From JAZDGX01 sp043806645 (GTDB taxonomy: Bacteria; Eisenbacteria; RBG-16-71-46; CAIMUX01; WJJG01), in NCBI GenBank assembly GCA_043806645.1, contig JAZDGX010000147.1, forward strand, positions 1-12,506: DNA of 12,506 nucleotides, read 5' to 3'. Position numbers and translations under genes: made by a program. Position 1 is the first letter of the stretch, and each line of letters starts with the position of its first letter. Positions 7,027 to 12,506 of the stretch are shown here, piece after piece. The notes beneath the pieces are model-generated. The model did not search any database, had not been told where the DNA came from, and saw nothing but the letters and a program-made list of their open reading frames with translations.

Positions 7027-7986
7027 CTAGCGGATCTTCCCTTCCAGGAACGGCACCTCGTAGACCTTGTCGTGCTGGATCGGTCCGTGTCCGAAGTAGC
7101 CTTCTTCGCCGAACAGCTCGCCGTGGTCGGCCGTCACCGTGATATAGGTGTTCTGCGGCACCATGTCGAAAAGCCGTGCGAACACGCCGTCGAGATATTG
7201 CACCGTGTCGATCTGGCGCGCGCGCAGGATGTCGAGCTTCTCCTGATCGAAGAAGGGCTGCGGCGGCGCGTCGCTCTTCAACTTGCCGTCCAACACGTGG
7301 TCGTCGAGATGCTTGAAGACGCCGTGGACGCCGCTCAGACGCGGCCAGAGGTCCTTCGGCTCCTCGGGACGCGCGTAGGGATAGTGCGTCTCGCCCACAT
7401 TGAAAATGTAGAACGACGGGCGCTCGGCGGTGAAGGTCATCTCATCGAGCATCGCGTTCATGTCGTTGTGCTTCGGCATGAGCTTGAAGCTGTCGAAGTC
7501 CCGATTGATCGCCGTCTTGGGATTGAGCACCGGCAGCGACACCTTGGCGTGGGTCAGGTAGCCGAGCGTCTGGCGCAGGTAGGTCGGCAGATAGAGGTGC
7601 GGCACGAAACTCGCGAACTCGACGTTCTGCGCGCCGAAGCGCTCGTTGAAGCGGAGGAAGTCCTCCTTGTAGTAGTCCGATGCATAGACGTGCGGCGGGC
7701 TCGTGTGCGGCAGCAGCCCCATCAGCAGATTGTAATGGGACGGGGCAGTCCACGACGCGTAGCTCCAGCGGCGCTCGACGGTCCCCAGCTTGGTGATCAC
7801 CTTGGGCGCGGCCGCCATGAAGGAATCGTAACGGCAGCTATCGAGGATCACGAGGATGTAGTTGTTCATCCCGGCGAAGGGTGGCGCGGGTCGCTTGAAG
7901 GCACCTGCCGGCGCGAGCGGCGCCCGCGGCGCGACCGGCCCGGTGGCCGTCTGTTTCTTGCCGAATAGCCCGTCCAACAGCCCCAT
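7027..7986 (-). CDS. Alkaline-phosphatase-superfamily hydrolase (sulfatase-like)
   Basis: A 319-residue protein with the metal-site elements of the alkaline phosphatase/sulfatase fold. At the N-terminus, YILVILDSCRYDSF places Asp49 at the end of the first strand and Asp54 just after it. Thr80 in YASWTAPSHYNLLMGL sits where phosphoethanolamine transferases and phosphatases keep a nucleophilic Thr. Near the C-terminus, TADHGELFGE gives Asp287-His288, and His300 and His305 follow in GHGPIQH. The Cys51 in DSCRYD is not in a canonical sulfatase C-x-P-S-R motif, so arylsulfatase activity is unlikely; a phosphoester or phosphonate substrate is as plausible. No signal peptide or membrane anchor is seen, and residues 10-38 form an Ala/Pro-rich linker. 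ATG 7986 is supported by AAGGAGA 4 bases upstream. It lies 40 bases downstream of the cyclo-ligase-like gene, likely the same transcript. The substrate is unknown. Confidence 0.88.
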   Translation of the reverse strand: MGLLDGLFGKKQTATGPVAPRAPLAPAGAFKRPAPPFAGMNNYILVILDSCRYDSFMAAAPKVITKLGTVERRWSYASWTAPSHYNLLMGLLPHTSPPHVYASDYYKEDFLRFNERFGAQNVEFASFVPHLYLPTYLRQTLGYLTHAKVSLPVLNPKTAINRDFDSFKLMPKHNDMNAMLDEMTFTAERPSFYIFNVGETHYPYARPEEPKDLWPRLSGVHGVFKHLDDHVLDGKLKSDAPPQPFFDQEKLDILRARQIDTVQYLDGVFARLFDMVPQNTYITVTADHGELFGEEGYFGHGPIQHDKVYEVPFLEGKIR

Positions 7987-8026
7987 GTTCTCTCCTTGTT
8001 CGTGGTGGTCCGCGGTAAGGGTCGGC

Positions 8027-8803
8027 CTAAAGCGGCTTGCACGCCCCGGGCGGAATCGAGATGCCCTCGCGTTCGAGGATCCGTCGCAGTCCGGGGAAGC
8101 ACTCCAGACGATGCGGGGTCACCATGCAGGGGTCGAGGCCTTTCGGCCGCATGACCAACGTCTCGATGCGGATTGTCTCCTGCGGCGTGACGATGTAGTC
8201 GACCGGCAGGTCGGTCGCCTCCCGGTCCGTGGGCTCGTCAAAGAGCTGCAGCGGATGGACCACCACCGCGACCGGCGTCTCCGAGCGCAGGAAGCCCCGG
8301 TCGCGCCCCAGCGCATAGACCAGATCGGCCCCGCCGCAACCCCGGCCCACGCGTGTGCCCAACCGGTTCACGCCGACCGCGCCGATCACCATCAGATCGA
8401 CCGGCGGCGTCTCGCGGCCGCGCATGAAGCGAACGCCCGCGACCGGCGCGTGATCCCCTCGGATCAGCGACCGGGCGGCCTCGCAGGAGACCCGTTCCCC
8501 CGCCCGGCGCGGGTCGATCTCCAGAATCCAATCCTCATCGGTCCGGGTGAGGTCCGGAATGATCAGCGTCTTGCGTGCGCCAACCACCTGCTCGCGGATC
8601 GCGTCGAGCGCCATGTCGGGCAGGACGAGAATCCGCTCGGCGCCGCTCCAGATGTCCAGTCCCTTCAGGCGCGCGATGCCCTCGGCCTGCCCCGAACAGC
8701 GGGGCGTGCGGCCGTAGACGCCCGGAAAGAGGGCCAGGCCCTCACGGGTCAGCCGCTCCCAGATCATGCGGCGGATCTGCGCTTTTCTCACCGAACCGGG
8801 CAT
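8027..8803 (-). CDS. 5-formyltetrahydrofolate cyclo-ligase-like protein (MTHFS-domain family)
   Basis: A 258-residue protein, longer than classical 5-formyl-THF cyclo-ligases (about 190-200). An N-terminal basic helix (VRKAQIRRMIWERL) is typical of the fold. The nucleotide-binding loop region reads GVNRLGTRVGRGCGGADLVYAL (about residues 143-165), corresponding to the G-x-G-x-G-Y-x-D segment of the family but in the form seen in the divergent MTHFSD-like branch. The C-terminal part, VVHPLQLFDE followed by LPVDYIVTPQETI, matches the end of that domain. Classical members convert 5-formyl- to 5,10-methenyl-tetrahydrofolate using ATP; members of the divergent branch are mostly untested, so the activity is inferred only. 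ATG 8803 has GGGGGA about 6 bases upstream. A possible extended -10 lies near 8895. It is followed by the sulfatase-like gene. Confidence 0.82.
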   Translation of the reverse strand: MPGSVRKAQIRRMIWERLTREGLALFPGVYGRTPRCSGQAEGIARLKGLDIWSGAERILVLPDMALDAIREQVVGARKTLIIPDLTRTDEDWILEIDPRRAGERVSCEAARSLIRGDHAPVAGVRFMRGRETPPVDLMVIGAVGVNRLGTRVGRGCGGADLVYALGRDRGFLRSETPVAVVVHPLQLFDEPTDREATDLPVDYIVTPQETIRIETLVMRPKGLDPCMVTPHRLECFPGLRRILEREGISIPPGACKPL

Positions 8804-8851
8804 CGGAAGTCCCCCGATTCCCCCTCTCGCGGCCGTCGAACGCCGCCCATT

Positions 8852-8878
8852 GCGGCGCGGCCGGTGGGGCCGCGGCGC
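8852..8878. terminator. strong GC stem-loop (possible terminator or leader hairpin)
   Basis: Bases 8852-8862 and 8868-8878 pair in 10 of 11 positions around a 5-base loop (GGTGG). It lies between the M29 aminopeptidase stop and the cyclo-ligase-like start. No T-run follows on either strand, so if it ends transcription it does so without the classical intrinsic signal. Because it also lies downstream of the candidate -10 at 8895, it could instead be in the leader of the next transcript. Confidence 0.35.
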
Positions 8879-8894
8879 AGGCCGGAGAAGAAGG

Positions 8895-8903
8895 AGTATA
8901 CCA
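8895..8903 (-). promoter_or_regulatory. candidate extended -10 for the cyclo-ligase-like/sulfatase-like pair
   Basis: On the minus strand this reads TGGTATACT, which is TG-N-TATACT, five of six matches to TATAAT with the extended TG. It is about 90 bases before ATG 8803 and downstream of the M29 stop at 8936, so it would give the two-gene unit its own promoter. The -35 position is GC-rich with no match. Confidence 0.35.
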
Positions 8904-8905
8904 GA

Positions 8906-8929
8906 ACCGCGACCCGCACGGGCGGCGGT
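8906..8929 (-). terminator. interrupted hairpin just after the M29 gene
   Basis: On the minus strand ACCGC pairs with GCGGT (5 bp), and inside these CCC pairs with GGG across a GTGC loop, separated by a 2-by-2 mismatch. It begins about 6 bases after the TAA of the aminopeptidase gene and is followed only by TTCTGG, so the T-run is weak. It is a possible end of that transcript. Confidence 0.25.
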
Positions 8930-8935
8930 CTTGGC

Positions 8936-10054
8936 TTACTTGAGGCGCTCGGGATTCAGTCCCTGCAGCGTGGACGGCACAAAAAGCCCATCCTTGCGGA
9001 TCAGCTTCCCGTCGAACCAGATCTCCCCTCCGCCTTTGCGCGGCGTCTGGATCTGGATCAGGTCCCAATGCAGGGCCGAGCGATTGCCGTTATTGCATTC
9101 GTCGTAGGCGTTGCCCAGCGCCATATGGAAGGAGCCGGCGATCTTCTCGTCAAAGAGCGTGTCGTTCATCGTCTCGGTGATGTAGGGATTGAAGCCGAAG
9201 GAGAACTCGCCCACGTATCGCGCGCCTTCGTCCTGGTCGAGGATCTCGTTCAGCTTCTTCGTTTCGGGCCCCGACTCCGCCCGGACCGCGCGCCCCTTCT
9301 CGAAAGTGAGCCGGATGTCCCCGAAGGCCGTGCCCTCGAGCAGCGACCCGGCGTTGAAACAAACCGTACCCGAAACGCTCTCCCGCACCGGCGCGGTGAA
9401 GAGCTCGCCGTTGGGGATGTTCATCTTGCCGTCGCACTTGATCGCCGGCAGGCCCTTGATCGAGAAGTTGAGCTCGGTGCCCGGGGCCTTGATCGCGACC
9501 TTGTCGGTCCGTTCCATCAGTTTCTTCAGCGGGGTCATGGCCTTGGACATGCGCGGATAATCCATCGTGCAGACGGAGAAATAGAAGTCGGTGAACTTTT
9601 CAAGCGGCAGGCGGGCGCCCTGAGCCATCGAGTCGTTGGGATAGCGCAGCGCCACCCAGCGCGTGTGCGGGACGCGCTGCTGAAGATGGATCGGCTTGCG
9701 GTAGTGGAGCCCCCACAGGCGGTTCTGCTTGCTGGGCACGTCCGACAACTCAGCGCTGTTCTCCGGAGCGCGGATGCCGATCCAACATTGCATGTCCTTC
9801 ATGCGCTGCAGCGGGTGCTTCGTCTGCGCCTTGATCTGCTCCTCATCGGCGTGCAGCAGCAAGGACCGCTGGAGCCGGTCGTTGTTAAACTGGTAGAAGA
9901 CGTTCGCCCCTTTACGGGTGGCAATCCGGATGATCTCGTCCATCAGGGGCACCGGCGCGAACCCCGACGATTCGAGCAACAGGTTTTCCCCTCGTTTGAC
10001 ATTGCAGGAATAGCCGACCAACAACTCCGCCAGACCAGTGATACGCGGGTCCAC
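8936..10054 (-). CDS. M29-family metallo-aminopeptidase, GTG start
   Basis: A 372-residue cytoplasmic aminopeptidase of the AmpS/AmpT (M29) type, slightly shorter than the usual 400-415. The family uses two metal ions, often cobalt or zinc, to remove N-terminal residues from peptides. Candidate ligands are all present: Glu217 in IPNGELFTAP, Glu283 in GEFSFGFNP, His310 in GSFHMALG, and His329 with Asp331 in SALHWDL. The gap of 66 residues between the two Glu ligands matches my recollection of the Thermus enzyme. GTG 10054 is chosen because AAGGAGG lies 5 bases upstream and VDPRITGLAELLVGYSCNVK is a normal family N-terminus; the frame stays open upstream to 10444 but into the inverted-repeat element. 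A 10-bp stem-loop sits immediately before the ribosome site. It appears to be monocistronic. Confidence 0.92.
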   Translation of the reverse strand: MDPRITGLAELLVGYSCNVKRGENLLLESSGFAPVPLMDEIIRIATRKGANVFYQFNNDRLQRSLLLHADEEQIKAQTKHPLQRMKDMQCWIGIRAPENSAELSDVPSKQNRLWGLHYRKPIHLQQRVPHTRWVALRYPNDSMAQGARLPLEKFTDFYFSVCTMDYPRMSKAMTPLKKLMERTDKVAIKAPGTELNFSIKGLPAIKCDGKMNIPNGELFTAPVRESVSGTVCFNAGSLLEGTAFGDIRLTFEKGRAVRAESGPETKKLNEILDQDEGARYVGEFSFGFNPYITETMNDTLFDEKIAGSFHMALGNAYDECNNGNRSALHWDLIQIQTPRKGGGEIWFDGKLIRKDGLFVPSTLQGLNPERLK

Positions 10055-10068
10055 GTCACCCTCCTTCC

Positions 10069-10095
10069 CGACCGGGAACACCCGATTCCCGGTCG
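10069..10095 (-). promoter_or_regulatory. 10-bp perfect stem-loop abutting the M29 ribosome binding site
   Basis: Bases 10069-10078 (CGACCGGGAA) and 10086-10095 (TTCCCGGTCG) pair perfectly around a 7-base loop. On the minus-strand mRNA the hairpin would end 2 bases before the AAGGAGG Shine-Dalgarno of the aminopeptidase gene. There is no T-run after it, so a leader structure affecting translation or mRNA stability, or a dyad-symmetric operator, is likelier than a terminator. Confidence 0.45.
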
Positions 10096-10285
10096 CCTTG
10101 CCCCATGGGGACCGCCGGCGCAACCGACGATGGGGGCCGGCGGTTGCCGCCGTCGGGCCCATACATCGCGACTCCGCATCGTGTCGAGCAGGCGAAGCCG
10201 TCCCGAACACCACGCCGGAACCTGGGAGAGTACCTTGCACGCGGGGTGATCCGCAAGGACGAGCACGGCCGGCTTGGTCGAGGGG

Positions 10286-10458
10286 GGGGGCGATGGGGTG
10301 TGTTGGGTCCCCCGGGATGTCTCCACTCGCGCAGTCCGCTGCCGCGGGAATGTCCACCCACGTCTTTCGCGCGAGCGGAGTCAAGGCGCGCGCTTTGGCG
10401 ATTGTGGTTCCGAGAGAGGGCGCCGATCCCGGGGGACCCAACACACCCCATCGCCCCC
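10286..10458. mobile_element. 173-bp element with perfect 33-bp terminal inverted repeats (MITE- or REPIN-like)
   Basis: The left arm 10286-10318 is the exact reverse complement of the right arm 10426-10458 over all 33 bases; pairing stops at the next base on both sides. The arms enclose 107 bases without a gene. A second, imperfect inverted repeat lies nested inside (10319-10333 with 10368-10382, 12 of 15 matching), so the whole can fold into a long branched hairpin. An 11-base near-direct repeat, GCACGGCC-R-GC, flanks it (10263-10273 and 10461-10471), but 12 bases out on the left and 2 on the right, so it is not a clean target duplication. Size, absence of a transposase and long terminal repeats fit a non-autonomous element. 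It begins 25 bases after the stop of the thioredoxin/barrel gene and could also end that transcript. Only one copy is in the window. Confidence 0.6.
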
Positions 10459-10483
10459 GTGCACGGCCAGCAGCGCGCCGGAT

Positions 10484-12506
10484 CTAGAACTCCACGTCCA
10501 GCATCATGCGCACGGTCCTCGACGAGTACTCCTTCTCCGCAGGCTCGACTTCGTCCCCCAGGCGCGTGCCCTTCAGCCACTGGGCCTCGATCATGAGAAC
10601 CGCGCGGGGCCCGAGCTCGAATTCGGCGCTGGCGATCCAGATGCGGCGCTCCTCGGCCGGGGCGCTGCTCTGAAGGGGCAGCGGGTCGCGATCATCCTTG
10701 ATCCAGCCGAGGGTGAGCGTGGTGGAAGCCCAAGGAGCGGCATCGGCCCACAGGCTGGCCATGCGGCGCTCGCCGGCCGGCATGGTGAGGGGGTTGTCGG
10801 CTTCCTCGTCGATCGGCGCAAGGTGCTTCGCGAAGAACCCCACGCCGAAGGGTGCGCGATCGATGCGCAGCGAGAAGCGCGGGCCGCTGAAGCCGACCAA
10901 CGATCCGTCCTGCGATGGATGCGCATTGGCTTCATAGCTGAGCGCGCTGTAGGGCGAAAAGAAGTCGGTACCGATGTGCTGGTAACCGGCCCGCAGCTTC
11001 GCGGTCATTCCCGCAGGCAGGAGATCGAACGGCGCGGGACCGCCCCGCTCCCGCAGATCCATGCCGGCCTGGGCGCGGAAAGCGCTCGCTTCGACCGGTG
11101 CGGGATCGTCCGGGGAACCGGGAGAGACGCCGGCGTCCCACCGGCTCTGCACGACCTCTCCGTCGCACTCGATCCGATAGGGCAGCGGCAGCCGCAGGCT
11201 CGCTCCCGCCAGTCGGTCGGTTCCCGGAGCATACGGCGGATAGATTCCGGTGGAGCCGTCCGCAAGGCCCCAGGGCCAATCCTCGGCATCATCGTCGACG
11301 AAAAGCAGCGTGCCCGCCAGCGTGGCCGGATCCGGAGACCAGGCGAACGGCAGGTGCAAGGACAGGTGTCCGCCGTAGATCTCCTGCTTGAATCTCATCT
11401 GCACGCGGAAGTCCGCGTAGTTCGGATCATCCTGCGGGAGGATCTCGTCGTACTGCCGGGGCCAGTGCATGAGGGGACGCGCGTACATGGCCGTCAGGTC
11501 GAGCCGGCCGCCCAGGGCAAGCCCCCAGCGCGCGCCTTCGAAGGTGTATTCGGGAGCCAACCGCTCGAGGCTCTCGGAGCGGATGAAGCCTGCCAGACCC
11601 GCCTCGCCGCCGCAGACGCCGCATCCCTGGACCCGCTGCCCTCCGCTGATCGGCGAATCGTCATCATCCCAGCGCATGAGGGTGAGCGGTGTGAAGCTGA
11701 GATCGTAGTAGCCCGCGCGCAGCGAGCTGAACAGACGCCCGAGCCCCGCGATGCGTGCCGCGGTGTCGTAGCGAATGAATGCGCTGCCCCATGGGGCCGA
11801 CAGATAGTCCGGACCGCTGCGCAGCACCGCCTCGCCCTCATTGCTGAGCCAGATCAATCCGCCGACGCGCAGCTTCGAGGTCGCGGCGTAGATCAGCTCC
11901 AACTCCAGCCGCTGGCGCAGTGAAGATCCCGGATCCACCGCTTCCCCGAAGGGCCCGGTGGCGCCGGTGCCGGTGGTATCGATGTCCATCCAGCGGATCC
12001 GCCCGCCCCCATGAATCTCCAGGCGCCGACCGAGGGTGCCGCCGAGCTTCTCGAGCAACCAGCTTGGATGAGACGCCGCGAAAGACGAGGCTGCGGGCTC
12101 GAGCTCCGCCGGCGACGGCTCGCGCGCGGGCGCCGCATAGACCGCGGACATCATCTCCTCAATCTGCGGGCGCAGGCGGGCCAGCGAATCGGCCGGGATG
12201 TCGTGATAGGTCCGCCGAATGGTCCCGGCCTCATCGATCAAACAAATGCTGAAACTATGCGCTCCGGCCCCGTACGCCGCGGCGACACGCCCGCCGGCAT
12301 CGAGGAGCTGGAGCAGCCGCGGCGTGGCTTCGCGAACCATCGTCTCCATGCGGGCGCTGTGCGAGTCGTCGAAATTGACCCCGACCACTCCAAGGCCATC
12401 GTCGCGGCCCCAGTCCTGCAGTTCCTGACAGACCTCGAGGCGACGGACGCACTCCGCGCAATGGGTCGTCCAGAATGCGAGCACAGTCAGGGCATTGGCT
12501 TCGAAG
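10484..12506 (-). CDS. Thioredoxin-like domain fused to an outer-membrane beta-barrel-like domain, N-terminus cut by window edge
   Basis: The frame is open through the right edge; 673 residues are visible. The GTG at 12484 is not taken as the start, because upstream codons (FEANALT) continue the first strand of the thioredoxin fold. Residues 1 to about 125 form a TlpA-type thioredoxin domain: VLAFWTTHCAEC places the redox pair at Cys16 and Cys19, and ICLIDEAGTIRRTYHDIP matches the later strands. The usual cis-proline before that strand is missing (GAHSFSICLID). After a Pro/Ala/Ser linker (about 126-143), residues 145-673 show many amphipathic strands rich in Tyr, Trp, Gly and Asp separated by acidic loops. 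The protein ends in MMLDVEF: a terminal Phe with alternating hydrophobics is the outer-membrane assembly signal. A second CxxC (Cys295, Cys298) lies in a predicted loop. A signal peptide would be expected in the missing part. The role is unknown; a redox function at the envelope is an inference. Confidence 0.85.
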   Translation of the reverse strand, partial: FEANALTVLAFWTTHCAECVRRLEVCQELQDWGRDDGLGVVGVNFDDSHSARMETMVREATPRLLQLLDAGGRVAAAYGAGAHSFSICLIDEAGTIRRTYHDIPADSLARLRPQIEEMMSAVYAAPAREPSPAELEPAASSFAASHPSWLLEKLGGTLGRRLEIHGGGRIRWMDIDTTGTGATGPFGEAVDPGSSLRQRLELELIYAATSKLRVGGLIWLSNEGEAVLRSGPDYLSAPWGSAFIRYDTAARIAGLGRLFSSLRAGYYDLSFTPLTLMRWDDDDSPISGGQRVQGCGVCGGEAGLAGFIRSESLERLAPEYTFEGARWGLALGGRLDLTAMYARPLMHWPRQYDEILPQDDPNYADFRVQMRFKQEIYGGHLSLHLPFAWSPDPATLAGTLLFVDDDAEDWPWGLADGSTGIYPPYAPGTDRLAGASLRLPLPYRIECDGEVVQSRWDAGVSPGSPDDPAPVEASAFRAQAGMDLRERGGPAPFDLLPAGMTAKLRAGYQHIGTDFFSPYSALSYEANAHPSQDGSLVGFSGPRFSLRIDRAPFGVGFFAKHLAPIDEEADNPLTMPAGERRMASLWADAAPWASTTLTLGWIKDDRDPLPLQSSAPAEERRIWIASAEFELGPRAVLMIEAQWLKGTRLGDEVEPAEKEYSSRTVRMMLDVEF

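Larger units (their letters stand above)
10055..10483. other. 429-base gap with stem-loop and inverted-repeat element
   Basis: No convincing gene is seen on either strand: the open frames are Gly/Pro/Arg-rich and several pass straight through the inverted repeats. The gap holds the aminopeptidase ribosome site and stem-loop (10060-10095), a second GC-rich region around 10107-10160 with several short complementary blocks, a nine-G run (10282-10290) and the 173-bp inverted-repeat element (10286-10458). Confidence 0.6.

Noticed and set aside
7862..10249. 795-codon plus-strand open frame
   Set aside because: It crosses three recognisable minus-strand genes and an intergenic gap; composition is typical antisense of high-GC genes.
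10282..10290. Run of nine G as a phase-variable tract
   Set aside because: It lies outside any coding region and away from a recognisable promoter; it overlaps the edge of the inverted-repeat element and may be part of it or an assembly uncertainty.
10274..11923. 549-codon plus-strand open frame
   Set aside because: It runs through the inverted-repeat element and antisense to the barrel gene, with no domain or ribosome site.
12482..12484. GTG as start of the thioredoxin/barrel gene
   Set aside because: The codons before it to the window edge are open and continue a thioredoxin strand, and starting here would leave a secreted-type protein without a signal peptide.
1..12506. CRISPR array, tRNA, rRNA or prophage genes
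   Set aside because: No regularly spaced identical repeats, cloverleaf sequences or phage-type genes were seen on either strand.

Overview
This is a GC-rich (visibly well over 60% G+C) bacterial chromosomal window in which nearly every gene reads on the minus strand. The rightmost protein ends in phenylalanine and has the alternating strands of an outer-membrane beta-barrel, which points to a diderm (Gram-negative-type) bacterium. No gene here fixes the phylum. No rRNA, tRNA, CRISPR array, integrase or classical insertion sequence was seen.

Layout, left to right. (1) 1-432, minus: the N-terminal part of a TerB-domain protein cut by the window edge. (2) 433-942: a 510-base gap holding a degenerate 45-bp tandem repeat, a pair of possible divergent -10 boxes and a codon-biased but unrecognised plus-strand reading frame. 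(3) 943-4031, minus: a two-gene unit, M3-family oligoendopeptidase followed 26 bases later by a 12-helix MFS transporter. (4) 4032-4389: a gap with a small minus-strand frame that looks broken by one base. (5) 4390-6936, plus: the only confident plus-strand gene, a soluble three-PAS histidine kinase with a C-terminal receiver. (6) 7027-8803, minus: a 5-formyltetrahydrofolate cyclo-ligase-like protein followed 40 bases later by an alkaline-phosphatase-superfamily (sulfatase-like) hydrolase. (7) 8936-10054, minus: an M29 metallo-aminopeptidase starting at GTG, with a 10-bp stem-loop just upstream of its Shine-Dalgarno sequence. (8) 10055-10483: a gap holding a 173-bp element bounded by perfect 33-bp inverted repeats. 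(9) 10484-12506, minus: a protein joining a thioredoxin-like domain to an outer-membrane-type barrel, cut by the right edge.

The two peptidases (M3 and M29) could serve peptide turnover, and the M3/MFS pair is probably co-transcribed. The kinase stands alone between a divergent and a convergent neighbour, with no separate response regulator beside it. I see no single multi-gene pathway. The least ordinary items are the thioredoxin/beta-barrel fusion and the 33-bp inverted-repeat element lying between that gene and the aminopeptidase gene.
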